A stretch of DNA of 64,000 nt from Toxoplasma gondii ME49. Lineage: Eukaryota > Apicomplexa > Conoidasida > Eucoccidiorida > Sarcocystidae. The notes beneath the pieces were generated by a model. The model did not search any database, had not been told where the DNA came from, and worked only from the letters and a program-made list of their open reading frames with translations. How positions within the stretch are numbered: the first letter of the stretch is position 1; the number at the start of each line of letters is the position of its first letter. The position numbers and the translations under genes are program-made. The stretch is from NCBI RefSeq assembly GCF_000006565.2, contig NC_031479.1, positions 2,878,289-2,942,288 of the forward strand. The letters are read 5' to 3'. This document shows positions 1 through 11,103 of this stretch, in pieces.

Positions 1-1004
1 GGGGCCGCGTCGGCGCCAGCGGCAAAGGCGTCGACGTCCGAATCGCTCTCGACACGAAGATGCTGAAAAAAGTCAGGTAGGGGGGGGGACACGAGCGAAA
101 AAGAGGATGTCCGTCTCCAGATGGTCCATTTGTTTACAAAGGAGATTTGGAAAGACGGAAACGCATCCTTCCCAGGACGCAGAGACCCTCTCCAATGCTT
201 CCCTGTGTGCACTTGTGCGCTCTAGGAGGTGAGTCTCCACCGAAGAGGACGAGACAACAGAGGGACGCCAGGAAGAGCAGAGAGAAAGAGGAAGCCAAGC
301 AGCGACCCAGGATAGCAGCATAAAGTCGCAGTGTCTGAGAAGCGTTTGAGCTCACGTCTTCGGGGGCCCAGAGCAAGCCGCTTGCCTTGTGATGTCAAAA
401 CGGGCGCCACTCCCTTCCTACAGCCTTCCCTCTCCGCCTCTCCTCGCCTCACGTAGAAATCAAAGCAGTGCCTACCTGATGCTCTTCCTCCCCCTCTTCC
501 TCTTCCACTTCTTCTTCCTCTTCCTCCCCCTCTTCCTCCACTTCTTCTTCTGCTTCTTCGGCGCCGCCTTCTTCTTCCTCGTCGTCGTAGAACTGCCAGG
601 CGTCTCGCGGCAGCGCTTCTTCGCCGGGTGTAGGGACACCGCGGTTCGCTTCTTCTCTGCGGCGGCGCTTCGCCTCCTTCCGATCCTCCCACCAGCGATG
701 GGTCAACTCGTAGGCGCAGAGGACGCAGAGCATGACCAGCAGGTTCACGTACTTCAGATATCGCGGCCCGACACTCGCTGCATGCGCGAAAGACTCTGGC
801 GCCACAGACGACCGGCCCCGCGAGTCGAGCTCGTCGGTCGCTTCGCACGTCTCGCCAGCTGTCTCCGAAAGAAGAGACAGCGACGCGTCCGCCGACGCAG
901 CGCCCGCCTCCAGAGACACTTGCGCGTTTACGAAATCTTCCAACAAGCTGTCGATCAACGCCGTCTCGCGCAGGGCCTCCAACGGGGGCGCCGCAGGCGA
1001 TTTG
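1..1004 (-). CDS. 3'-truncated acidic single-pass membrane protein (two exons visible)
   Basis: Two coding exons are visible on the minus strand: 476-1004 (acceptor ttttttcag before 1004, donor CAG|gtagg at 476) and 1-62 (acceptor ttttttcag), joined in phase 0. The downstream end lies outside the window and the upstream exon with the start codon was not found. The larger exon holds a leucine-rich helix, a hydrophobic segment around KYVNLLVMLCVLCAYEL flanked by basic RKEAKRRRR, and then a long Glu tract. This suggests a single-pass membrane protein with an acidic face. A GGTGT-N4-ACACC palindrome (627-640) is translated as GVPTP. I do not recognise the family. It lies head-to-tail behind the TH1-like gene. 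Confidence 0.5.
627..640. repeat. GGTGTAGGGACACC coding copy
   Basis: Intact GGTGT/ACACC arms with centre AGGG, inside the coding exon 476-1004; read on the minus strand as GVPTP. Confidence 0.85.
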
Positions 1005-1432
1005 CTGAAAAAACCATGACCTCCCCAAATGAATAAGTGAGTCGAGCTTCATACAGAAACCGCGATTTCTAATACTTGAGAAAAGCTTTTCAAGTCCACC
1101 TTTCCAAGGAAGTCTCGATAACTTGAGCGTGACATGAAAACGCGCCCTTCCTCTCACAGGTTCCCGAGGACTTTGCGTCAAGGCCGATCCACTTCTTCCT
1201 CACTCGTGGTGTCTGGGTTCCCCACGAAAACGTTCCACAAGATATGCACGTCCTGAGGACTAAATATACACAAACATACTGCGGAAAGTTCAATTATCTA
1301 TCTACCTCTATCTATATCATCATCTCTCCATATCTCTCTTCTCTCTTCGTTTGTGTGTGTGTGTACGTGGAGAGCTCGTGAATAGGTCCCCAGAGAGATG
1401 CGAACTACATCTGCATCTGTACAACTCTGTGT

Positions 1433-1562
1433 TCACAGCGAATCGCCCCAAGGGGCCCCCCCACTTTCGACCTGCGCACCGCAGGAACCGCTTCGACACA
1501 AGTCCACTTCATTTTCAGGAGGCCGTCGCAGCTGCCGCGGCTTCTCCACCGCCGCCGACTGT
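1433..1562 (-). other. Possible alternative 3' exon of the TH1-like gene
   Basis: The TH1-like reading frame meets TAA at 1578-1580, immediately inside a perfect donor (CTCCG|GTAAG). An acceptor (ctctgcag) lies only 19 nt downstream, and the sequence after it stays open for 42 codons to TGA at 1433 in matching phase. A 19-nt intron would be exceptionally short, so I take 1578 as the stop and flag this as an alternative C-terminus. Confidence 0.25.
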
Positions 1563-1577
1563 CTGCAGAGCCGATTC

Positions 1578-4500
1578 TTACCGGAGGCGCTGGTATTCGA
1601 AGTCTCGGGCGCGACAAGTTCCGTACTGAGAGGCAGAGGGCAAGTCGAGGACGTCGGCGCGTCGAGCTGCACGTTCGTCTTCGAGTCTCGCTACGCCAAG
1701 CTCCACGTACCTCCGCGGGGCCAGCTGCTTTCCACGTCCGCTGCAAAGTCGACTCTCCCCTCGACTCTGACCGTCCTCACAAAACGTCTTGCCGCTTCCC
1801 CTCCCGTATCCTTGGTCCGCCGCCAAGACGCTTCCCTCCGCGTCGCCGAAGCCTTCGCTGTCGACGTGCGACCCGTCCGCCTCGGACTCCGCCGTCATCC
1901 TCGGGTGTATGTACACTTCGTTCGTGTCGACCACCGCAGCTTCGCCCGCCGGGTGTACGTACACGTCAACAGACGCGCCCGGTTCTTGTTCGCGCGCGCC
2001 CCACGCCGGCGCCGGACGCACTTCGCCTTCGACTTCGACGCGTTCGCCCTCCAAGTGTCTCCGGTCTCCGGACGCGAGGCCTGGCGGCACGGCGCCGAAG
2101 ACTTTCCCTTTGCCCAGGCCGGCTGGCGAGAAGGCGGGATGCAGACTTCTGGGGGTTGCGGCGGAGAGAGAGGACGAAGCGAGAGAAGAAGAGAGGAAAC
2201 TCGAGACGTCGCTCGCCGCCTCACCAAAGGCCGACGCAGTTCCAGAAGACTTCTCGCTCGCACTGCTGACTTCGCTCTCGCCGCGGTCCCCGCCGGCGCC
2301 TCGCGGCGGGAACGCCTCTCTCAGCTGTACAGACGCCCCGGTGCTACGCTCGCCGAAGCTCTGCCGAGACAGTGGCGCGGAACATTTCCCCAGTCCGCCG
2401 GCGGAGACGGCTGCAGAGGAGGAAGGCAGCCGCGGAAGAGAAGAAGGGTGCTGGAGTCTCTGTCTCTCCCCTTGTTCGCCTCCGAACGCGAAGGGTGCCG
2501 GCGAAGAGAGCGAAGAAGAAAGAGAAGAAGACAGGGAAGAAGAAACAGAAGAAGAAACAGAAGAAGAGAGGAAAGAAGAGAGAGAAGAAGAGGGGGAAGA
2601 GGAGACCGCTGAAGAGACTTCGCTGGCATTCGAGTCCGAGTGGAGAGACGTCCCCGAAGGAGAACTCACAGAAGAACGCGAAAGCGAGGACGTAAGCGAC
2701 TGCACTTCTGCTTCAAGGTCCGCCTCTCTCTGCTCTGTCTCCGACTGGTGCTGAGGAAAAAACGCTTTTCCTCTCCCTTCGCCGACGCCTGGTCCCTCAA
2801 GCGCTCTCAAGCGCCCTTCACCCCTACATTCGCCCTCTCCCTCTTTACTCAAGTCGAATTCTGAGCCGTGCAGACTCCCCATCATACCACGCCCCGTCTC
2901 CCCGCGTCCTTCTCCGTCTCCTTCGCCTTTTTGTTGGCCTCGGCGCCGCTTCTGCCGGGCCTTGAGTTCTTCCTCCCATGACAGAGCGGCAGCTTCACTG
3001 GGGACGTTGAGCGTCTGTGCCTCGGCGCGGCCGGAGTGCCCTCTGTGGTCTTCAAAGGCTCCCTCTCTCTCCAAGTTGTCTGTGAAGAATTCAGAGAGGG
3101 CCGTCTCGTCTCGGCGCTCGTACAGCAGTGTCTTCATCGACTCAAAGGGGCGCATGCATCGATGCAACAAGTCGCAGAGTTCGCATGCGTCGTATGGAGA
3201 CAGCCGCACGTCAGCGCCCACGAAAATCGAACGCGTCACGCTACGGAACAACTCGTCCAGCTGCGGGTATCTGCGCGAGGAAGCGAGAAACACAAAAGGA
3301 AAGACACACGGAAAAGAACAAAGACGAACGAACTTAGTCGAAAACGTGAGAAGAAAAAGACGGCGGGAAAAGAGACGAGCCTGTCTCTCCCAAGTTGTTC
3401 TCCTTGCCCATTTTGTCTCCACCTCTTCTTCTTTTTCTTCTGTTCGGTCTCTCTGCCACTCTCTCCCCTTCTCGCAGGTTCTCTTTTCCCCTCCCAGATC
3501 CCCTTATTTCTCTCTCCCGCCCCTCTCATGTCCCCCCTTTTCCTCAGTCTCTATCTTACTGATTTAAGTTCGTCATGAGAAGATACAGCTGAGCTGCAGA
3601 GACTTCGCGTTGTCTGTGAACGCTGGACGCCGCTGCACATGCAGCGCTTGCTGGCGACTCTGAAAAATCGAGTGTCGCGTCCTCGACGAGAGTCTTCGTC
3701 TCGAGGTCCTCCGTCTCCTTCACGACCTTGAGCAGCTTTTGCTCTGCCTCTTCTTGCTCTTTCAACAGCTGCTCCATTTTCCTCGAACGCTCTGCATTCT
3801 TCTCTTCTCCCTCTCCGCTCTCTCCTCTCTCTCCGCTCTCTCCTCTCTCTGCTTCCATCTCCTCGTCTCTCTCCCCCCGCAGCCCCTCCGTCTCCGCAGC
3901 GCCAGGCGAAGAACAGCCAGGCGACAGAGAAGCAAACGGAGAAGCGGAGGACGAGGCGAGCTGTTGCGTGCGTTGCTGCAGTTGTTGAAGACGGATTTGC
4001 AGACCTTGTTTCTCTTCCTTGAGCTCCTGCAGTCGTTCCAGGCGCTGCCTCTGAGAGCGGCGAACACGCTTCTCGCGCTCCACTTCTTCTTCGCTCGACT
4101 CTCCGACGTTCTCTCCTCTCAGATGAGAAGGCGACGGAGGCAGCCGCGGTTCGGCCATCACGGCCCGCGTCAGAAACTGTGCAAGACGTCGACAGCCCCG
4201 CAGATCCGGACGCCAAGACGCAATAAACACCAGCAAAGCCAGTGCGTAGAAGAAAGCGTTCTCTGAAAAAACATGTACCTCCGCAAAAACGGCAACGCAC
4301 CCATGCCAGCTCACCTTCGTAACGGATGGTCCACAGACATTCACATCACCTACATGTAATATATATATATATATATATAAACAGTATACACATATGTATG
4401 TTCATAAATATATATATATGCATGTATATATATATATATATATGCAAGTATGTATAGAACGAATGCATACACAAAAACACATGCATTTTCGTCTATGTGC

Positions 4501-7500
4501 AGCTCGTTTGATCATGTGAATCACAAAACCAGGGACACGAGTGGAACGAATGCCCATACAAGGTTGAACAGTGAGGTCCTTCTTCTTGAATCACTTCAAC
4601 ACTGTCTACAGGGTTCCGCAAGTCTCCCTAGGCAACTTTACACATGCGTACTCAGATGTCCGTGCAGACATATACATATATCCATATTCATATTTCCATA
4701 TACATGGACATACATTTACATACATATAAACATGTAGTATACATGGGGATCTATGTATATGTATATGTCACTGAAGCGTCCGTCCATGTGAATGACCAGC
4801 AGTTGTGTATGTAGGTGTAAAGATTTCGATGAGGCATTTGTGGCGTCTGGGCGGCCCTGCACACTCGAGTTCCCTGAAGTCTCCTGAATGGACGAGCCAG
4901 CCTCTCGAGACGCCCTCTGACGAAGTCGCTCGCTCGGCGATCCCTCAAGAAACAACGTCTTCCGAATATTAGTCGACGTCCTGGCTCACCGGCATGAAGG
5001 AAGAGCGCGAAGGTCTGAGAGAGACTAGCTGAGCAGAGTTCCTCGCTTTCGTCCTGCACAGGTACCGGTAGACAAATCGTGTTGGAAAGCTCAGAGAGCA
5101 GAGACGGGGAAGCAGGAATTTAGGAATGTTCACAAAGACACAAAAGATGAACTCGAGACCTCTCGATGTCCGGAGAGCCCTGAGACGAAACAGGCGCGGC
5201 AGGGGAACGAAGGTCTCAGCGTCCAGCAAGAAAAGACGAGGAAAGAAGAGCACTGAATTTTCTCTGTACACGGCAACAGCGGCCCACCAGAGCTGGGTGA
5301 ATGAAAGCGAACAGCCAGACAGTGCAGTGTCTGGGACATTGAATATGCTTCCAGTTTCGAGTCACAGAAAAAAAAATCCGCGTTCGCATCCATCCCTGTG
5401 CACAGTGTATCTGCCTCGCCGCTTGAGAGCAAAACGCCAGCACCAGTCGTTCTCGATGAGGGCGGCAACTCTGCCCGGCCTCCCGCAGACTCACCCAGAG
5501 AAGAAAGCGGCGAATTTCTTCGCTCATGCGGAGTGTGTAGACACTGAAGTTGCTGGTCAGTTTGGACAGTTGCTGAGGGAAACAGAGTCGCCAGAAGGTT
5601 ATTTTTCCAGTTCACAAGAAGACACCGTGGGGTTCGCGAAAACAGCGGACAGACGAGATCCACAGTCCCCTAAAGGACGCTGAGACACAAGCTGCAAGAC
5701 AATGTTGGTGAGCCGCACGAAGATTTCCTCGCAACATGATAAAAACGAGGAACCGAGCGAGAAACTAAGGATTTTAAAACCACAAGGAAACAGAGATACA
5801 CACAAATATGCTGATCTGATCACATCCAAGTTTATTCTGGCCGACACAATCAAACGTAGAGAGAGAGACCCACACACATCTACCTATACATATATATACA
5901 TAAAGTATACATAATATATACATATATATATATATATATATATTAAGCGATTCGATTCCTTGTGCGGCGTTTATGTACAGCGAAGAGGAGCACCGGCCGT
6001 CCCTTGTCGGCGGTCTGTCGGCGAAGACTTGCCTGCTGGGTGTGGAGATGTTCGTCGAGGAGGGAGAGCGAAGAAGGATCCGCGTCTGGCAGGAAGAGCC
6101 GCGCTTCGCAGGCACTTTGCTTTTTTTCCTCCGCAGAGAGAACAGAGAAGAAGAGCCCTGTCCGCGTCGACGACACCCGCCGGTAGTGCTGTGTGTAGTC
6201 TTGGAACCAGCAGGCGAGGAACTCGTCTTGCGGCCTCTCTTGGTACAACTTTAGCAGACAAGAAATGATCGACGGATGCTGAAGACGCAGAACATGCAAG
6301 GCTCTCCCAAAAGATAAACCCACAGAACTCTTCCACGCTCGTGCACACAAAACGCATTCCGTACACCAACACATACACACACATGCATATATTTACATAT
6401 ATTTACATATATTTACATATATATACATATATATACATACATATACATATATATACATATATATATATATATACATATGTATATATATATATATATATAC
6501 ATGCACCCTCCTGTCTGCACGGTGACAAGACAACAGTGTATCTATAGCAGTATCTTTTTATATCTGTCTTTTGGAGTCTATCTACTGATCAATCTACGTC
6601 TACCTTCAGGACCTGTATGCAGACACACGCATATGTGTGGATGCGTAGTGGAATCGAGGATATCTGCCGACTAGAGTTTCCGTCATGCGGCGAGTCGCTC
6701 AGGCGTCGTTTCCGTGGAGTGTTGCGTCTCTCTGCTTGTCTGCCTCGCAACGACAGGTCTCTCTGTACTCCTCTCTCGGAGGAGCAGGCTTTCGAAAAAG
6801 ACACGAGTGTACGCAAGCGGCTCTCTGCGCACCTTGAAGAGTTGCCAGTAGAAGGCGGGTGGGTTCCAGCTGCCGTGCGTGGACCTGTCGTCGAGGAGGT
6901 TCTTTCTCGTGACTGTGGAGTCGTACTTCATCGTCAGAAAGTCGCACAGTGCATGCAAGAGAACAGAGACGCCGGCGCCGTCTCCGGCGGACTGGGACGC
7001 AGTGTGGGAAGCCTCGTCGTTGTCTGGCCAGTCCCCCTTGCCTTCTCCAGAAAAGAGAGAAGAAGAAAGAGTCGAGAGCGCCCCCGAGGCGGAAGCGCCT
7101 TTCGCCTGAGTGCCGTGGCCGGGCTTCGGGTGTGCAGAGACCTCAAGAGTTTCCGCGAGCTCCGCCGCCACCTGGCACATCCACGCGTAGCCTTCGTAGC
7201 TGTTCGCGAGGAGATTGCAGGCTTCCTGAGTGTTGAGACAAATGCAGAAAAGAAGGAAGCAACGCGTCCTGTGTTTTCTGTTTGCGCCTCATTGTCTTTC
7301 CAAGAAACAGATGGCATATCCATGAAAAACAAGACTTCGCTCCCATAATCTGTCGTGAAAAGGGTGCAGTGCAAGAGCCCAGAGTGTACGCCCTCTCACT
7401 TCTCTCTTTTCTTCCCCTATCTCCCTGTTCCTGCCTTCTTCAGTTCTCTTCTTCCTCGTCCTCTCTTTCTTCCTGTCGCTTTCTCTCTTCCTCTGCCTTC

Positions 7501-8521
7501 TTTCTTCTCTCCCGCGCTCTCCCGCCTACATGGTTGATTTTCCTGATGCATCCAACGTCTTCGGGGGTCGAGATGTCCAGAACGACGCTGGGGCGCTGGG
7601 GGGTGTGCCGCGCCTGTGTCCCCTCGGCCCTCACCCCCGACAGACACTGTCCCCTCTGTCCCCTGTCTCCACTGGGCTGTGGGGTTCCGACGCCGTTGCT
7701 CTCCCCAGCTGCGGAAGGTCCTTCTGCACAGGGCGACAAAGCGGCGGCGGCGGAGGCGGAGGAGGAGGCGGAGGCGGCGCCGGAAAGAGCCCTCTGGAGA
7801 CTCTGTACTTGCTGCCTCTTGTGGCAAAGATATTTGTATGCGCTGTACCGTTTCAGTTGCTCGAAGATCCCTTCGTCCATGATCGCGTCGGTCGTCTTGA
7901 TTGCTGCAAGAGCCTCTGTACGCAAAACGCAAATGCATGTGTGAGCCTCTCCTTCAGCCTTTCTCGACGCCACTGCCAAGCTCTCCAGTCCAGCCATCCT
8001 GCCCCATGAAGATAGTTAGACATGCGCGTCTGCATGAGTTCGTCCACATGCACGCACGCTCGTTGTGCGCAGAGAAACGAAAAAGTCAGAGTATGCTGGT
8101 ATTTGCATGGTCCTCCTGGACTGGCACTCGCACTCCTTCCTGAAACCTCTCTGAGACGGACAGAAATCCGCTCCTGGGCTCGCGGAGGAACATGCAGAGT
8201 GTAGTCAGGAAGTGCCGTTCGCACAGCCGTTTCATCCTCTTCCCAGAACTTCACAAGGCTCTGCGTTACAGCTGATCTCGTTTCAGGGCGACTGCGAAAG
8301 GCACATCTTTCTGCGTTTTCCGACTCCAGACTTGCACATGGTCTCTGTCAGATCGTTCTCAAAGGCGAGAGAAACAGAGCCGCAGAATTTCGCGGACCAC
8401 TGAGTAGACCACAAGAAGCAAACAAGGAACAAGACGAGAGATGAGAGTCCGCACCTTGGAAGTCCTGCTCCGTACAGCTCGGCAGCTGGAGCTGATCCAC
8501 CGGACTCAAAGCCCCCGCCAT
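1578..8521 (-). CDS. TH1 / NELF-C/D-like transcription elongation factor
   Basis: Exons, 5' to 3': 8455-8521, 8147-8271, 7530-7913, 6833-7225, 5979-6329, 5626-5691, 5495-5572, 4990-5053, 3560-4262, 1578-3270. All junction phases agree and give about 1307 aa. The ATG at 8521 has a strong AAGATGG context. Similarity to NELF-C/D (TH1 family) is seen at residues about 69-87 (KTTDAIMDEGIFEQLKRY against the human IMEPSIFNTLKRY region), in the following PEDV...NLLANSYEGYA segment, at LRLQHPSIISCLLKLY, and in the C-terminal helices QYPQLDELF...ACELCDLL. Human TH1 acts in the NELF pausing complex. Here the helical core is interrupted by a Glu/Gln coiled coil (exon 3560-4262) and followed by a roughly 480-aa Ser/Glu-rich tail. 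Conserved parts read as nuclear; the hydrophobic run FFYALALLVFIAS is probably a buried helix. Divergence is large, so the identification is moderate. Confidence 0.62.
2505..2615. repeat. GAA/GGAA trinucleotide tract in TH1 tail exon
   Basis: About 110 bp of GAAGA-type repeats; on the coding minus strand it gives a long serine-rich run in the disordered tail. Confidence 0.75.
4356..4446. repeat. TA/ATGTA microsatellite in TH1 intron
   Basis: (TA)n runs with ATGTATG spacers just upstream (on the gene's strand) of the coiled-coil exon 3560-4262. Confidence 0.75.
5890..5944. repeat. TA microsatellite abutting a TH1 exon
   Basis: (TA)n run ending about 35 bp from the exon boundary at 5979, inside the following intron. 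Confidence 0.75.
6376..6502. repeat. TTACATATA/TA microsatellite in TH1 intron
   Basis: ATTTACAT and ATACATAT units grading into pure (TA)n, just upstream of the exon starting at 6329 on the minus strand. Confidence 0.75.
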
Positions 8522-8540
8522 CTTGAGCCTATCTCGCCGG

Positions 8541-8554
8541 GGTGTACGTACACC
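8541..8554. repeat. Perfect GGTGTACGTACACC palindrome next to TH1 start
   Basis: A perfect 14-bp palindrome ending 20 bp upstream of the TH1-like ATG (on the minus strand) and therefore in its 5' UTR or promoter. It is the archetype of the dispersed element described in the findings. Confidence 0.9.
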
Positions 8555-9099
8555 CGAAGGCGAAAACGAAAAGGGAAGAGGCGTCGCGACAGAGAGAGAG
8601 GGACAGATACATAGTTTCGACTCCCTACGCGTCCTTGTCACTTCTGCATCCCGCGGACGCCAGACACGCGCAGGCTGAGAGACACAACGAGGACTGCCGC
8701 CGCAGAGAACGGACGCAGAAGCCGGAAGAGCGGCGGCGAGACGTAAGACCAAAAGCTGCAGGCCCTGCGCAAGGAGAGGAAAAAGGCGCAGGCGACAGAA
8801 GAGGAGACGGAGACAGGCGAGGCGAAAGAGACAAATCGCGCGAACGCACTCTGGGAGGGTTAACAGAATAGCAAAAGGAGAGACGGCTGAACAAAGACCG
8901 ACAGGCAGAAAGGATACCAGTGGAGAGCTGGCCTCGACGTCGGCTTCCTCGTCCGAGAAACAAGCGAGAGGCATCTGCTGAACTCGGTAGTTCTTCCCAG
9001 TGCATGTCGAGAAGAGAAGTCCAGACAAGAAGGCGGAAGAGGACGTCTCTTTCGCCGCCTTCTGGAGGCAGCCGTGGCGCCGCTGGCGCTCGACCGTGA

Positions 9100-9113
9100 G
9101 GTGTACGTACACC
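9100..9113. repeat. Perfect GGTGTACGTACACC palindrome
   Basis: Second exact copy of the 14-bp palindrome, about 560 bp upstream of the first, in the same divergent 5' region. Confidence 0.9.
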
Positions 9114-10776
9114 TCACTCGAGTGGCGACCGTCGAGGAGAGGTGAAAAATCCAGCAGGCAACGGCGGCTGGGGAACCCAAGCTGGGAACGTTCGTTTTTT
9201 GAGATCTGCTCTTCCGTATTTTGCGCCGCCAAGGGGGGGAGAGATCACACGCACGCGAGAGAAGGCGACCCCCCGGAGAGTCTTGCTTTCAAGAGAGAAG
9301 CGAAACCGAGAGGAGACGACAGTGAGGACGGAAACAATGAGAAACGAGGAAACTGCTGGCGACAAGTGAGAGTCAGCGAGAGAAGTCGGACGAGTGCCTT
9401 TTGTGTTTCTGTGTGTCGCTACGGACGTTGGAAATGGCGAAGCAAGATATCCGCGGCTTTTCACATCTTTATCGTCACGAGGAAGGAGAAGGGAGAAGCC
9501 TCTTTCGAGTTTTTTTCGTCTCGTGCCTGAAAAGCTGCTGACGCCGTTTTCTGTCCTGCAAAGTGCATGCACTCTCCTCGGCTAATCTGAGATTTGCAGC
9601 AAATCGGGCGCGACTAGCCAGACAGCAGCACGCAGCACACCCCCCTCTGTCTGCCATCCCTGCGCGAGAGGTCGAAGCCGATTTTCAGGCTGCAGTAAAT
9701 CGGTTCTTTTCTTTCGTCTTCCTCGTTGAGTGGTTTTTCTTCTCGGAACTCTCCAGCTGTCTTCGCTGCGCTGGCTTGGGAGGAACGAGAAAGGACGCTG
9801 GCGCCGTCTCGCGCTTCACGAGCCTGTCGCTGCTGTCTTTCCTGCACTTCCATTCTCTTTTTCTCCATTTCTGTCGCCTTCTTCACTCCAGCACGCTCCG
9901 AGTTCCTGCGTTCTCACGCCTCGTTACGTCTCCGCCTTTGCGCGAAAAAGAGCGACCTTCTCCTGCACATCGGAGCGGCGGACTCCTATAATAACGCCTT
10001 CTGGACGCCGGCTCCTGTCGCCACCCGGCGGACGCAAGGCCAGCTCACCAGCTCTCTTCTTGGCTTCTCGGATTTTTTAGAGGTCCTCGGAAGAAGGAAA
10101 GGACGGAGAGAGTGCGAAGAAAAAAGAAACGGTTCCACGCTTGCGTCTTGTCCGTTTTCTTCTCGGGTCGTTGCTCGTTCGTATCTACCGTCGCTGCCCT
10201 CTCACTCTCGCTGCCAAGAAGACAAGAAAAGAGACCCTGGCAACGAAAACAACGCGAGGCCGAGGAGTCTTCTTCTGCCTTTTCGCCTTCCATGTGGTGA
10301 AACAAAAGAGAGGACAGAGAAGGACGAGTCGGTGCACACGACTTTGGTTTTTTTTCTCTTCGTTTTCCACCCTCAAGGGTCTTCCGTGCCCGCTTTCCAG
10401 GTGGACATACACCCCGTCGTCGTGAAGGGGGGACGTCGAGACCAGAGGGCAGAGACCGAGACACCGTCTTCGCAAACCCAGATGCACGCAAGAATCTGCG
10501 TTTTCGGAGTGACTGAATCTTTCTCTCCGCTAGGGCGAGCCTTCACACTCCGTACGAAAGGAACAAGGGATCGTCTGCATCTCCAGCTGTCTGAGGGGAC
10601 ATACGTGGAAGCCAGTGAGCATGTCTTTCGCCTTCCCTAAGTACTGGACAGCGAAACTTCCTCGCTCTCCGTTATCTGGTGCTCATCTTGAGGTTCGCCT
10701 TCGCCTTCTCTGAAAACAGAATCCAAAGCGTCCAACAGGCATCTCCGCTTCTGCGCCTCTCAGTGTGTGTTCCTGG

Positions 10777-10790
10777 GGTGTATGTACACC
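10777..10790. repeat. GGTGTATGTACACC dispersed palindrome
   Basis: Arms GGTGT/ACACC intact, with the 4-bp centre changed to ATGT. A related copy (ATGTACGTACACC) follows 40 bp away at about 10830-10843. Confidence 0.85.
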
Positions 10791-11103
10791 CGACCTGTCT
10801 GGAGGCGCACACCCCGTACTCGATCTGAGATGTACGTACACCCGAGTGTGTCCCTGCGCATGCAACATGTAGCAGTGGCACCCCCGAAAACGCAGCTTCC
10901 CGGTTTGCAAGGTTCTCTCCTTTTTTCGGTTCGTCTCTTTCCTGCCGTCCCCCTTTCTCTCAGTTTCGCCTCGTTTCCGTTTCCTCTTGTCTTTCTCGCT
11001 GCATCCTTCGCCTGAGACCGCCTCACGCTCCTCGTCTGTGTGCGTCCGTCGCGACTGTCTCTGCTTGTTTGGGTCCGCATCAGGCGAGGACTGAAGAGAA
11101 AAC

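Larger units (their letters stand above)
8522..11103. promoter_or_regulatory. Divergent 5' region between TH1-like and maspardin-like genes
   Basis: These 2.6 kb separate two oppositely transcribed start codons and probably hold both promoters and long 5' UTRs. Four GGTGT-N4-ACACC-type palindromes lie here (8541-8554, 9100-9113, 10400-10413, 10777-10790), plus a half-perfect copy at 10830-10843; one is only 20 bp upstream of the TH1 ATG. Minus-strand open stretches with some protein character exist: 9614 to about 9907, rich in Glu/Lys/Gln, and 10683-11105. No convincing start, splice chain or family could be assigned, so I do not call a gene. Pyrimidine-rich tracts dominate the plus strand. 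Confidence 0.4.

Noticed and set aside
9726..10640. 304-codon plus-strand ORF in the divergent region
   Set aside because: Composition follows pyrimidine tracts, no domain or splice context; opposite-strand translation is at least as protein-like and still not convincing.
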